Positions 34,909 to 44,268 of a DNA stretch of 55,269 nucleotides are shown one piece after another. Under the pieces are notes generated by a model. It was not told the DNA's origin. It worked only from the letters and a program-made list of their open reading frames with translations, and did no database searches. Each line of letters begins with the position of its first letter. Position 1 is the first letter of the stretch. The DNA is from Parafrankia discariae (GTDB lineage Bacteria > Actinomycetota > Actinomycetes > Frankiales > Frankiaceae): positions 1-55,269 of the forward strand of contig NZ_KB891226.1 of the NCBI RefSeq assembly GCF_000373365.1. The letters run 5' to 3'. A program made the translations under genes and the position numbers.

Positions 34909-35352
34909 CGCGCCCTGTCCCGGCGCGGCCGGCGTCGCCGGCTGATCAGCGGACTCCAACCAACGACACCAGCGGGGGGACAGTTCCCGCGATCCGATGT
35001 CGACACCGCACGCGACTCGGTGTCGAGACCAGATCACCCGCTCTCCCACACCACCAGACGACACCCGCCTCGCGTCCCCGGGCGGATACGGACCACAACC
35101 CACCCGCGACGTCACGCCCGCCCAGGTATCTCCTCGGGCGGCGTCGCCGAGAACCCGACGTGGCGGTCTGGCCAGACGTGAGCACTGCTCCCGGCGCCGG
35201 ACCGGACGTTGACCAGCTCCTGTTGCGAAGCGTGTGGGAGAGGCGGGACGCGGGATGCGGACTCCACCGTCACGCCAGCCACCACCGTCACCTACCGGCG
35301 TACTTCAGCCACACCAGGGCGTACTTCTGCCTGCGGGCGAGAGGAGATCACC
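34909..35352 (+). other. 444-base gap between TetR and aldehyde dehydrogenase genes
   Basis: Contains no recognisable gene, no strong hairpin and no clear -35/-10 pair. The frame of the downstream aldehyde dehydrogenase stays open back to 35209 but without homology. A promoter for the downstream operon probably lies here but cannot be assigned. Confidence 0.4.
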
Positions 35353-36831
35353 GTGACCGCGGTGACCGATGTCAGGTCCGAGTCCAGGATGCTTGTGGAC
35401 GGCGAGCTCGTCGAAGCCGACTCGGGCAAGCGATTCGACAACATCAACCCCGCGACCGAACAGTTATTGGGCCAGGTGGCGGACGCCTCCACGGTGGAGA
35501 TGCGGCGGGCGATCACGGCCGCCCGCCGCGCGTTCGACACAACCGACTGGTCGACGAACCATTCCTTCCGCAAGCGCTGCCTCGAGCAGTTGCAGGACGC
35601 GCTGGAGAGCGAGCGTGAGGAGCTGCGCGAGGAGCTCATCCTCGAAGTCGGCTGCCCACGGATGGTGACCAGCGGCCCGCAGCTCGACGACCCGTTGGAG
35701 AGCGCGCTTCGTTACCCGGCCAAGCTGATCGACGAGTTCCCCTGGGAGTCGGATCTCCCGGACGGCATGGCGATGGGCGTGCTCAACCGGCGGCGGGTCC
35801 GCAAGGAACCGGCCGGTGTGGTCGGCGCCATCGTGCCGTGGAACTTCCCCTTCGAGGTGGCCCTCAACAAGCTCGGCCAGATCCTCGCCACCGGCAACAC
35901 CGTGGTGCTCAAGCCCGCTCCGGACACGCCGTGGAACGCCACCCGCATCGGCCGGCTGGTCGCCGAGCGCACGGACATCCCGCCCGGCGTGGTCAACGTC
36001 GTCACCTCCTCGGACCACCTGGTGGGGGAGGAGCTGACGCTCTCCCCGCAGGTCGACCTCATCTCCTTCACCGGATCGACCACCGTCGGGCAGCGGATCA
36101 TGGCGAAGGGCGCGGCGACGATGAAGCGGGTGTTCCTCGAGCTCGGGGGCAAGTCCGCGACGATCGTCCTCGACGACGCGGATTTCCCGAGCGCGCTCAT
36201 GGCCGGCCTGGGCGTGTGCTACCACGCCGGTCAGGGCTGCGCCGTCCAGACCCGGATGCTGTTGCCGCGGTCGCGTTACGCCGAGGGTGTCGAGGTGCTG
36301 AAGGCCGCCTTCGCGGCGGTGCCCTACGGCGACCCGCAACGCCCGGACGTGATGATGGGCCCGCTGATCTCGGCCAAGCAGCGGGCTCGCGTGCTCGGCT
36401 ACATCGAGAAGGGGGTGGCGGAGGGCGCCACCCTCGCTCTCGGCGGCAGTCGGCCCGAGCACCTGCCCACCGGCTGGTACGTCGAGCCCACCTTGTTCAC
36501 CGATGTGGACAACTCGATGACGATCGCCCAGGAGGAGATCTTCGGGCCGGTTCTCGTGGTGATCCCGTTCGACGATGACGACGACGCCGTCCGGATCGCC
36601 AACGAGAGTGTCTACGGGCTCAGCGGCGGTGTCTTCTCCGGATCCCTGGAACGGTCGTTCGCCGTGGCCCGCCGGGTGCGCACCGGGGGGATGTGCGTCA
36701 ACGGCGGCACGCCCTACGGAGCCGACCTGCCCTTCGGGGGCTACAAGCACAGCGGGATCGGCCGGCAGAACGGCACGCTGGGATTCGAGCAGTACCTGGA
36801 GACCAAGTCCCTCGCCTGGCCGAAGGCCTAG
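35353..36831 (+). CDS. aldehyde dehydrogenase (NAD(P)+)
   Basis: Oxidises an aldehyde to the acid. The 492-residue ALDH-superfamily protein has the cofactor region VVGAIVPWNFPFEVALNKLG, LKPAPDTPWNA, FTGSTTVGQRI, the general base glutamate in FLELGGKSATIV (about 263) and catalytic C296 in GQGCAVQTRM, then EEIFGPVLVVIPFDDDDDAV and the closing PFGGYKHSGIGRQNG. GTG 35353 with GAGGAG is the best start. It is first in a plus-strand run with a P450, which suggests sequential oxidation of a terminal methyl or alcohol to a carboxylate before CoA activation. Confidence 0.93.
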   Translation: MTAVTDVRSESRMLVDGELVEADSGKRFDNINPATEQLLGQVADASTVEMRRAITAARRAFDTTDWSTNHSFRKRCLEQLQDALESEREELREELILEVGCPRMVTSGPQLDDPLESALRYPAKLIDEFPWESDLPDGMAMGVLNRRRVRKEPAGVVGAIVPWNFPFEVALNKLGQILATGNTVVLKPAPDTPWNATRIGRLVAERTDIPPGVVNVVTSSDHLVGEELTLSPQVDLISFTGSTTVGQRIMAKGAATMKRVFLELGGKSATIVLDDADFPSALMAGLGVCYHAGQGCAVQTRMLLPRSRYAEGVEVLKAAFAAVPYGDPQRPDVMMGPLISAKQRARVLGYIEKGVAEGATLALGGSRPEHLPTGWYVEPTLFTDVDNSMTIAQEEIFGPVLVVIPFDDDDDAVRIANESVYGLSGGVFSGSLERSFAVARRVRTGGMCVNGGTPYGADLPFGGYKHSGIGRQNGTLGFEQYLETKSLAWPKA

Positions 36832-37064
36832 TCCCGGCCCGCGGATCCCGCAGGTCCCGCGGATCCAGCGGATTCCTTTCCCGCCTCAGGACGTCACCCG
36901 CCTCGGAACGCCACCCGCGGCCCACCGGCACGCTCGGCATGGCCGGAACCGCGCGGTCCGCCGCCGGCGGCATGCCCAGACGAACACCGTGCCGACGACC
37001 CCCGCGAACGACGCGAGGCACGAGGCATCTCCGGAAGGCCGCTCGCCCCAGTGAAGGAGCAACC

Positions 37065-38261
37065 GTGTCAATCACCAGCCATTTAGGTGACGTCTACTAC
37101 GACCCCTACGACTTCCAGATCGACGCCGACCCCTACCCGGTGTGGCGGCGGCTGCGCGACGAGGCGCCGCTCTACCACAACGAGAAGCACGACTTCTACG
37201 CGCTGAGCCGCTTCGAGGACGTCGAGCGCGCCCTGAGCGAGTGGGGCACCTTCCTGTCCGGGCGGGGCACCCTCCTGGAGATCATCAAGGCGAACGTCCC
37301 CATACCCCCCGGGAACATCCTCTTCGAGGACCCTCCCGTGCACCACGCGCACCGCGGTGTCATGGCCCGGGTGTTCACGCCGAAGAAGATGAACGCCCTC
37401 GAGTCGAAGGTCCGGGAGTTCTGCGGGCGATCCCTCGACCCGTTCGTCGGCACCGCTGGCTTCGACTTCATCGGAGACCTCGGCACGCACATGGCGATGC
37501 GCACGATCGGCTATCTCCTGGGTATTCCGGAGGAGGACCAGGAGACGATCAGGGCCCTCTTCGACGACAATCTCCGCATCGAGGACCCGGACAACCCGAC
37601 GCCACCCGACATCGGCATCGAGGGCGCGTTCAGCGACTACGTCGACTGGCGGGCCGAACATCCCTCGGACGACCTCATGACGGAACTCATGAACGCGGAG
37701 TTCGAGGACGAGACCGGGACCGTCCGCACGCTGACCCGGGATGAGGTGATCGCCTACATCAACCTGCTGGCCGGGGCCGGGAACGAGACGACGGCCCGGC
37801 TCGTCGGCTGGGCCGGGAAGCTCCTCGGCGAGCACGCGGACCAGCGCCGCGAGCTCGCCGCCGATCGATCACTGATTCCCAACGCGGTGGAGGAGGTGCT
37901 GCGCTACGAGGCGCCCTCCCCGGTACAGGCGCGGTACATCGAACGCGAGGTGGAACTGCACGGCCGGACGATACCCGCGGGCGGCGTCGTCCTCCTCCTC
38001 AACGGTTCCGCCAACCGGGACGAGCGCCGTTTCCCCGATCCCGACCGTTTCGACATCCACCGCTCCGTGGGTCGCCATCTCGGTTTCGGCTACGGCATCC
38101 ACCACTGCCTCGGTGCCGCACTGGCCCGCCTCGAGGGCCGGGTCGCGCTGGACGAGGTGCTCCAGCGCTTCCCCGACTGGGAGGTCGACTGGGACAACGC
38201 GGTCCAGGCCCGCACCTCGACCGTGCGGGGCTGGGAGAAGATGCCCGTCCGCATCGGCTGA
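37065..38261 (+). CDS. cytochrome P450
   Basis: Haem-thiolate monooxygenase of 398 residues. The I-helix oxygen motif AGAGNETTAR is at about 234-243, ExxR in EEVLRYE, and the haem-binding loop FGYGIHHCLGAALARLE carries the ligand C348. It resembles soluble bacterial class I P450s (CYP125/CYP142-like size), which need a ferredoxin and reductase; none is adjacent, the nearest ferredoxin gene being at 54.5 kb. GTG 37065 has AAGGAG five bases upstream. The 233-base gap before it contains short GCGGATCC repeats only. Confidence 0.94.
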   Translation: MSITSHLGDVYYDPYDFQIDADPYPVWRRLRDEAPLYHNEKHDFYALSRFEDVERALSEWGTFLSGRGTLLEIIKANVPIPPGNILFEDPPVHHAHRGVMARVFTPKKMNALESKVREFCGRSLDPFVGTAGFDFIGDLGTHMAMRTIGYLLGIPEEDQETIRALFDDNLRIEDPDNPTPPDIGIEGAFSDYVDWRAEHPSDDLMTELMNAEFEDETGTVRTLTRDEVIAYINLLAGAGNETTARLVGWAGKLLGEHADQRRELAADRSLIPNAVEEVLRYEAPSPVQARYIEREVELHGRTIPAGGVVLLLNGSANRDERRFPDPDRFDIHRSVGRHLGFGYGIHHCLGAALARLEGRVALDEVLQRFPDWEVDWDNAVQARTSTVRGWEKMPVRIG

Positions 38262-38322
38262 CAGCCGTCCCGGAGCCAGTGTTTTGCGTACCGTTCCGCC
38301 GCAGCCCCAGGGGAGAAAGAAA

Positions 38323-39624
38323 ATGCAGCAGTCGGACATGATCCTGATCAGCATTGACGACCATTCGATCGAGCCCCCGGACATGTACAAGCGGCATGTT
38401 CCGGCGAAGTGGCTGGACCAGGCCCCGAAAGTCGTGCGCGGTGAGGAGGGCGCGGATCTCTGGGTGTTCCAGGGGCAGGCGACCGCGACGCCGTTCGGCA
38501 TGGCGGCGACCGTCGGCTGGCCCCGCGAGGAATGGGGATTCCACCCCGGCTCGATGTCCGAGATGCGGCCGGGCTGTTTCGACGTCCACGAGCGCGTCCG
38601 TGACATGAACGTCAACGGCGTGCTGGCCTCGATGTGCTTCCCGACGATGGCCGGCTTCAACGCCCGGACCTTCAGCGAGGCCGGCGACAAGCAGATTTCC
38701 TACATCATGCTCCAGGCGTACAACGACTGGCACATCGACGAGTGGTGCGCCACCTACCCCGGCCGGTTCATCCCGCTGGGAATCGTCCCCATGTGGGACG
38801 TCGACCTGGCGGTCGCGGAGATCCGGAGGATCGCCCGGAAGGGCTGCCGCGCGATCAGTTTCCTGGAGGCGCCGCACGGGCAGGGCTGGCCGAGCTTCCT
38901 GTCGGGCTACTGGGATCCGATGCTGAAGGCGCTCGTCGACGAGGACATGGTGCTCTGCCTGCACATCGGCGGCGCCTGGGACATCGTGCAGCTGGCGCCC
39001 GAGGCGCCCGTGGACCATTCCATCGTGATACCGTCGCAGCTGACGATGCTCACCGCGCAGGACCTGCTTTTCGGTCCCACGCTGCGCCGTTTCCCGAAGC
39101 TGCGGGTCGCCCTCTCCGAGGGTGGCATCGGCTGGATCCCGTTCTATCTCGACCGTATCGACCGGCATTTCCAGAACCAGACGTGGATCGAGGGCGACTT
39201 CGGCGGGAAGCTGCCCTCCGAGGTCTTCCGCGAGCATTTCCTGGCCTGTTTCATCACCGACCCCGCCGGTCTCAAGATGCGGCACGACATCGGCGTCGAC
39301 GTGATCGCCTGGGAGTGCGACTACCCGCACACCGACACGACCTGGCCGGAGTCGCCGGAGTTCGTGTGGAACGAGCTGCAGGCCGCCGGCGTCCCGGATG
39401 CCGAGATCCACAAGATCACCTGGGAGAACAGTGCTCGCTTCTTCAACTGGGACCCGTTCAGCCACGTCCCGAAGGAGCAGGCGACGGTGGGGGCGCTGCG
39501 CGCGCAGGCCACCGACGTGGACGTGACGCGGATGTCGCGGGCGGAGTGGCGCAAGCGCAACGAGGCCGCCGGAGTGGGCCGGGTGGAGGCCGACGGACTC
39601 CAGGACGTGAGCGCGGCTCGATGA
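38323..39624 (+). CDS. amidohydrolase family 2 protein
   Basis: The 433-residue TIM-barrel metalloenzyme belongs to the same group as the protein at 22.2 kb: ILISIDDHSIEPPDMYKRHV at the N-terminus, CFPTMAGFNARTFSEA, IPLGIVPMWDVDLAVAEIRR, LHIGGAW, FPKLRVALSEGGIGW and WECDYPHTDTTWP with the C-terminal metal aspartate. In many actinobacterial catabolic islands such proteins accompany P450 and CoA-transferase genes, but the reaction (hydrolysis, decarboxylation or hydration) is not known here. GGGAG precedes ATG 38323. The stop overlaps the CoA-transferase start (ATGA). Confidence 0.86.
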   Translation: MQQSDMILISIDDHSIEPPDMYKRHVPAKWLDQAPKVVRGEEGADLWVFQGQATATPFGMAATVGWPREEWGFHPGSMSEMRPGCFDVHERVRDMNVNGVLASMCFPTMAGFNARTFSEAGDKQISYIMLQAYNDWHIDEWCATYPGRFIPLGIVPMWDVDLAVAEIRRIARKGCRAISFLEAPHGQGWPSFLSGYWDPMLKALVDEDMVLCLHIGGAWDIVQLAPEAPVDHSIVIPSQLTMLTAQDLLFGPTLRRFPKLRVALSEGGIGWIPFYLDRIDRHFQNQTWIEGDFGGKLPSEVFREHFLACFITDPAGLKMRHDIGVDVIAWECDYPHTDTTWPESPEFVWNELQAAGVPDAEIHKITWENSARFFNWDPFSHVPKEQATVGALRAQATDVDVTRMSRAEWRKRNEAAGVGRVEADGLQDVSAAR

Positions 39625-40835
39625 GCGGTGTCATGGAGGGCGTCCGCGTCCTCGAGGTCGCCGAGCACACCTTCGTGCCGGCGGCCTCGGCCCTGCTGGC
39701 CGACTGGGGCGCGGAGGTCATCAAGATCGAGCACGTCGAGCGCGGCGACGCCATGCGCGGGCTCGCCTCGGCCGGGGTGGCCGCGGTGCCGGCGGACGTC
39801 CACGTGCTGCTGGAGCACTCCAACCGCGGGAAGCGCAGCCTGGGCCTCGACCTCACGTCCGACGAGGGCCGCGACCTGCTCTACCGGCTGGCCGCGACGT
39901 CCGACGTGTTCCTCACCAACAAGCTGCCTAAGGTGCGGGCGAAGCTGAGGATCGACGTCGAGTCGATCCGCGAGCACAACCCGCGCATCATCTACGTGCG
40001 CGGCACCGGCCAGGGCGAGCGGGGCCCCGACGCCGACCGGGGGTCCTACGACTCGCTCGCGTTCTGGGCTCGCGCCGGGATCGCGTCGGGTCTGACCCGT
40101 CCGGAGTACGGCCATGTGCCGAGCCCGCCGGCCCCGGGCTTCGGGGACTCGATCGGCGCGATGACGATCGCCGGCGGCATCATGGGCGCTCTGTTCCACC
40201 GGGAGCGGACCGGCGTCGCCAAGATCGTGGACGTGTCCCTGCTCGGCACCGGCCTGTGGGCCATGGGCCAGGCGCTCGGGCTCTCGCTGGTGCTGAACAT
40301 GCCGTGGGAGCCGCTGCCGCTGAACGCGATGGCCAACCCGCTCGTCGGCAACTACCTCACCAAGGACGGGCGCTGGCTGGCGTTCTCCTGCCTGCAGGCG
40401 GGCCGGTACTGGCCGCCGATGTGCGAGGTGATCGGGCGGCCGGAGCTGGCGGTCGACCCCCGGTTCGCCGACCACACGGCGCTGCGGGACAACAGCACCG
40501 AGGCGATCGCCCTGCTGCGCGAGGCCTTCGCGGAGCGCACGCTCGAGGAGTGGCGGTCGCGGCTGGCCGACTTCGTCGGCCAGTGGGCGGTCGTGCAGGA
40601 CACGCGGGAGGCCGCGGTCGACCCCCAGTCCGCCGCGAACGGCTACATCCAGGACCTCGAGACGGCGGCCGGCGTGCCGTTCCAGCTGGCCGCCGCGCCG
40701 GTGCAGTTCGACGAGCAGCCGTCGGCCACCCGCCGGGCGCCGCAGTTCAACGAGCACGGCGACGAGATCCTCGCGGAGCTCGGGCTCGACTGGGACACGG
40801 TCGTGGACCTCAAGGTGCGCGGCGTCGTCGCGTAG
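39621..40835 (+). CDS. CoA-transferase family III (CaiB/BaiF)
   Basis: Transfers CoA from one acyl group to a free acid, activating it without ATP. The 404-residue protein opens with GVRVLEVAEHTFVPAASALLADWGAEVIKIEH, has HSNRGKRSLGLDLTSDEGRDL, and the putative catalytic aspartate D144 in DRGSYDSLAFWARAG. RTGVAKIVDVSLLGTG and NYLTKDGRWLAFSCLQAGRYWP are family blocks. It is coupled by ATGA to the amidohydrolase gene. Its likely job is to load the acid made by P450 and aldehyde dehydrogenase for the two downstream acyl-CoA dehydrogenases. Confidence 0.93.
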   Translation: MSGVMEGVRVLEVAEHTFVPAASALLADWGAEVIKIEHVERGDAMRGLASAGVAAVPADVHVLLEHSNRGKRSLGLDLTSDEGRDLLYRLAATSDVFLTNKLPKVRAKLRIDVESIREHNPRIIYVRGTGQGERGPDADRGSYDSLAFWARAGIASGLTRPEYGHVPSPPAPGFGDSIGAMTIAGGIMGALFHRERTGVAKIVDVSLLGTGLWAMGQALGLSLVLNMPWEPLPLNAMANPLVGNYLTKDGRWLAFSCLQAGRYWPPMCEVIGRPELAVDPRFADHTALRDNSTEAIALLREAFAERTLEEWRSRLADFVGQWAVVQDTREAAVDPQSAANGYIQDLETAAGVPFQLAAAPVQFDEQPSATRRAPQFNEHGDEILAELGLDWDTVVDLKVRGVVA

Positions 40836-40893
40836 CGGCCGCCCGGGCCGTCCGCACACCAACCATCCGACTCGACAGGTAGGAGAAAGTGAC

Positions 40894-41718
40894 ATGACCT
40901 TGTTCGACGCGTTCCGCTACGACGGGAAGCGGGTCCTCGTCGTCGGCGGGGCGACCGGTATGGGCGCGGCCGCCGCCGAGCTGGCGCAGAGCGCCGGCGC
41001 CGAGGTCGTGGTCATGGACTACGCCGAGGTCACGCTGCCCGGCGCCAAGTCCATCCACGTCAACCTGGCGGACGCGGCGTCGATCGACGCGGCCGTCGAG
41101 CAGGTCGGCGGGCCGGTGCACGCGCTGTTCTCCGCCGCCGGTGTCGCCGACGGCACGCCCGGCATCGAGCGGATCAACTTCATCGGCCATCGGTATCTCA
41201 TCGACCGCCTGCTGGCCGGGGGCCTGCTGCCCCGGGGCTCGGCCATCGGCTTCATCTCGTCGGCGGCCGGCCTCGGCTGGGAGGGCAACCTCCCGCTGCT
41301 CAAGGAATTCCTCGACATCACCGACTTCGACGCGGCGACGCTGTGGGTCCAGGAGCACGGCAAGGCCGACTACACGTGGAGCAAGCAGGCGATCTGCGCC
41401 TACGTGGCTCGCGAGTCGTTCGCGCTGCAGAAGCGGGGCATCCGCGTCAACGCCATCTGCCCCGGCCCCACCGACACGCCGCTGGCCCAGGCCAACAAGG
41501 AGATGTGGCTCGGCTTCGGCGCCGACTACCGGGCCGAGCTCGGCATCGAGGCGGCGACGCCGCTGGAGCAGGCCTACCCGCTGTTGTTCCTCTGCAGCGA
41601 CGCCGCCGTGGGCGTCAGCGGCATCACCGTCGTCACCGACGCGGGCTACTGCAGCTCCGGCATCACCGGAAGCTACCCGGCCGCGACGGCGAACGTGAAC
41701 TACTTCTTCGGCCGCTAG
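40894..41718 (+). CDS. short-chain dehydrogenase/reductase (3-alpha-HSD/coniferyl-alcohol dehydrogenase-like)
   Basis: The 274-residue SDR has cofactor motif VVGGATGMGAAAAELA, SAAGVA in place of NNAG, catalytic S in FISSAAG and Y-x3-K in DYTWSKQA, and PGPTDTPLAQ. The absence of the typical NAG helix, and a long insertion after the catalytic serine (LGWEGNLPLLKEFLDITDFD), match the 3-alpha-hydroxysteroid/coniferyl-alcohol dehydrogenase subgroup. AGGAGAAAGTGAC precedes ATG 40894. It is in line with the CoA-transferase and acyl-CoA dehydrogenase genes. Confidence 0.88.
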   Translation: MTLFDAFRYDGKRVLVVGGATGMGAAAAELAQSAGAEVVVMDYAEVTLPGAKSIHVNLADAASIDAAVEQVGGPVHALFSAAGVADGTPGIERINFIGHRYLIDRLLAGGLLPRGSAIGFISSAAGLGWEGNLPLLKEFLDITDFDAATLWVQEHGKADYTWSKQAICAYVARESFALQKRGIRVNAICPGPTDTPLAQANKEMWLGFGADYRAELGIEAATPLEQAYPLLFLCSDAAVGVSGITVVTDAGYCSSGITGSYPAATANVNYFFGR

Positions 41719-41723
41719 ACCCA

Positions 41724-41743
41724 GTCCGGCCGGCCGGCCGGAC
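41724..41743. repeat. 20-bp perfect GC palindrome
   Basis: A self-complementary run built from CCGG units lies six bases after the SDR stop and before the first acyl-CoA dehydrogenase. It may weaken read-through or simply reflect GC bias. Confidence 0.35.
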
Positions 41744-41810
41744 CCACCGGTCCGGCATCCGGCCGATCCGGCCCCGCCGGTGCCGCCAGCGACCTGGAGG
41801 AAAACCCGAC

Positions 41811-42950
41811 ATGCTGTTGGAACTGAGCTCCGACCAGGAGATCTTTCGGGACACCACCGCGAGATTCCTGACCAGTCGGGTGCCGATCAGCGAGGTCCGG
41901 AGTCTGCGGAACCATCCCGCCGGCTTCGATCCCGACTACTGGCGCGAGGGCGCCGAGCTCGGCTGGACGTCGCTGCTGGTCAGCGAGGAACACGGCGGTG
42001 GCTCGGTCAGCGGCGGGGGGCTGGTGGACCTCACCACGATCGCCCACGAGTTCGGCGTGCACGCCGCGCCCGGACCGCTGGTCCCGACCAACGTGGTCGC
42101 CGGGACGCTGAGCACCTTCGGCGGCGAGGCGCACCGTCCCGTCCTCGAGTCGCTGCTGGCCGGCACGTCGGTCGCGGCGTGGTGCTTCGGCCCGGCCGTC
42201 GACACCGACGGCCGCGGCCCCGCGGGCCCGCGCTGCCGGATCGCCGACGGCGAGGTCGTCCTCGACGGCGTCCAGCGCCCCGTCGAGGCGGCGGGCCAGG
42301 CGCACCACATCCTGGTCACGGCCCGGGCCGAGGGTGGGCTCACGCAGATCCTCGTCCCGACCGACACCGCCGGGGTGTCGATCGAGCCGATGCGCACGGC
42401 GGACCTGACCCGCCGTTTCGCGGCGGTGACGTTCGACGGCGTCCGACTCCCGGTCGAGGCCCTCGTGGGAGAGCTGGGTGACGCCGACGAGCTCCTCGAG
42501 TACCAGCTCCAGCTCGCCGTGGTGATAGGCAACGCCGAGGCGGTGGGCGCCCTGCAGACCGCCTTCGACATGACGCTGCAATGGGCGTTCGACCGTTACT
42601 CGTTCGGTCGCCCGCTGGCCTCCTACCAGGAGCTCAAGCACCGCTTCGCCGACCAGAAGACGTGGCTGGAAGCCTGCCACGCCGTCAACGACGCCGCCGC
42701 GGCGGCGGTCGACGACCGGTCGCCCGACGCGAAGGAGCTGGTGAGCGCCGCCAAGGCGTTCATCGGCGACTACGGCTCCGAGCTGGTCCAGGACTGCGTG
42801 CAGATCCACGGCGGGATCGGCGTGACCTTCGAGCACGACCTGCACCTCTACCTGCGTCGGGTCACCGTGAACCGGGCCCTGTACGGCACGCCGGCCGACC
42901 ATCGCCAACGCATCAGCACCGTGCTCGAGAACCGGAAGGAGCGGGCATGA
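41811..42950 (+). CDS. acyl-CoA dehydrogenase (FadE-type, subunit 1 of a likely heteromer)
   Basis: FAD-dependent desaturase of an acyl-CoA (379 residues). N-terminal helices LLELSSDQEIFRDTTARFL, the middle sheet and the C-terminal FDRYSFGRPLASYQELKHRF, with DCVQIHGGIGVTFEHDLHLY, show the family. The middle domain is reduced: the usual FAD/substrate motif E-P-x-x-G-S-D is absent and replaced by WCFGPAVDTDG. This half-site loss is typical of one partner in actinobacterial alpha2beta2 steroid dehydrogenases. The stop overlaps the start of the second dehydrogenase (ATGA), supporting a shared complex. GGAGG is ten bases before ATG 41811. Confidence 0.9.
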   Translation: MLLELSSDQEIFRDTTARFLTSRVPISEVRSLRNHPAGFDPDYWREGAELGWTSLLVSEEHGGGSVSGGGLVDLTTIAHEFGVHAAPGPLVPTNVVAGTLSTFGGEAHRPVLESLLAGTSVAAWCFGPAVDTDGRGPAGPRCRIADGEVVLDGVQRPVEAAGQAHHILVTARAEGGLTQILVPTDTAGVSIEPMRTADLTRRFAAVTFDGVRLPVEALVGELGDADELLEYQLQLAVVIGNAEAVGALQTAFDMTLQWAFDRYSFGRPLASYQELKHRFADQKTWLEACHAVNDAAAAAVDDRSPDAKELVSAAKAFIGDYGSELVQDCVQIHGGIGVTFEHDLHLYLRRVTVNRALYGTPADHRQRISTVLENRKERA

Positions 42951-44209
42951 CCGAGGACGTCGAGAGTTTCCGCCTGCGCGCCCGCGCCTGGATCCGCGCG
43001 AACCTCCGCCCGCTGGAGCCACACGAGATACTCGCGCCCACCCTCGCGTTACCGGTCCAGACCGAGGAGGAGGAACACGCCGCGCTCGCCCGGGAGCGTG
43101 AGCTCCAGCGCATGATCTTCGACGCCGGCCTCGCCGGGATCGGCTTCCCCCGGGAGTACGGCGGGCAGGGCCTGACGACGGACCACCAGCGCGCGTTCAA
43201 CGCCGAGATCGTGGGCTACGAATACCCGGCGCGGCTGCAGGCGCCGTCGTTCTCGCCCTGCGGTGCCGTGCTGCTGGACTTCGGCACCGAGGAGCAGAAG
43301 CGCCGGCACATCCCCGCCATTCTCAAGGGCGAGGAGATCTGGATGCAGCTGCTGTCCGAGCCCAGCGGCGGGTCGGACGTCGCGGCCGCCCTCACCAGCG
43401 CCGTCCGCGACGGTGACGACTGGATCCTGAACGGCTCGAAGGTCTGGACGACCGGCGCCTCGACCGCCGACTGGGGCCTGTGCCTGGCCCGGACGAACTG
43501 GGACGTCCCCAAGCACCGGGGCCTGACCGTGTTCATCCTGCCGATCCACCAGCCGGGCATCGAGGTGCACCGCATCGAGATGCTGAACGGCTCTACCGAG
43601 TTCTGCCAGGAGTTCCTGACCGACGTCCGGGTCCCGGACAGCGACCGCATCGGCGACGTCGACGGCGGCTGGACGGTCGGCACCCGGTGGATGTTCCACG
43701 AGCGGATGCTCTTCAACTCGCCGTTCGTCAGCATCCCGGTGGGGACCTCACCCGGCGAGGTCGGCGCCGACTCCATCGTCAACGTCGCCCGGGACACCGG
43801 GCGGTTCGACGACCGCTGCGTCCGGGATCTCCTCGGCGAGGCCCACATGCTGGAGCTCGTCGGTCAGACGCTCCGGCGCCGGATCGGCCGCGGTGTCGCC
43901 GCGGGCCGGATCTCCGAACAGTCCGCCGCGATCACCCGCCTGTTCGCGGGTGTCTCCTCCGCGCGGAAGGCCACCATCGCGTTCGAGATCGCGGGCCCCG
44001 CGGGCGCGGCCTGGACGGCGGACGACGGCGCGGCCGCGAACTGCGGCGACGACTTCCTGATGCGGCAGACGTCGTGCATCGGCGGCGGCACCACGGAGAT
44101 GGCCCGCAACGTGATCAGCGAGCGGGTGCTGGGCATGCCCCGCGAGCGCACGCCCGACCGTGACCGCCCGTTCCGCGACGTCCCGCGCAGCGCGTCGAAC
44201 CGGGCCTGA
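42947..44209 (+). CDS. acyl-CoA dehydrogenase (FadE-type, subunit 2 of a likely heteromer)
   Basis: The 420-residue partner keeps the nucleotide-binding LLSEPSGGSDVAAALTSAVR, KVWTTGASTADWGLCLARTN, and ends with GGGTTEMARNVISERVLGMP, the usual FadE28/29-like close. The residue that is a catalytic glutamate in medium-chain enzymes (YEGT) is glycine here (IGGGTT), so the base must lie elsewhere, as known for some actinobacterial side-chain dehydrogenases. Together with the preceding gene it should form one enzyme that starts beta-oxidation of a bulky CoA ester. The operon ends at the hairpin at 44220. Confidence 0.92.
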   Translation: MTEDVESFRLRARAWIRANLRPLEPHEILAPTLALPVQTEEEEHAALARERELQRMIFDAGLAGIGFPREYGGQGLTTDHQRAFNAEIVGYEYPARLQAPSFSPCGAVLLDFGTEEQKRRHIPAILKGEEIWMQLLSEPSGGSDVAAALTSAVRDGDDWILNGSKVWTTGASTADWGLCLARTNWDVPKHRGLTVFILPIHQPGIEVHRIEMLNGSTEFCQEFLTDVRVPDSDRIGDVDGGWTVGTRWMFHERMLFNSPFVSIPVGTSPGEVGADSIVNVARDTGRFDDRCVRDLLGEAHMLELVGQTLRRRIGRGVAAGRISEQSAAITRLFAGVSSARKATIAFEIAGPAGAAWTADDGAAANCGDDFLMRQTSCIGGGTTEMARNVISERVLGMPRERTPDRDRPFRDVPRSASNRA

Positions 44210-44219
44210 CCGGGATCCC

Positions 44220-44249
44220 GGCCAGGCGCGGTTCGACGGGCGCCTGGCC
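44220..44249. terminator. hairpin between convergent genes
   Basis: GGCCAGGCGC (44220-44229) and GCGCCTGGCC (44240-44249) form a perfect 10-bp stem with loop GGTTCGACGG, between the acyl-CoA dehydrogenase stop and the SDR stop on the opposite strand. Confidence 0.65.
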
Positions 44250-44268
44250 ATCCGGCCAGGTCCGGCGG

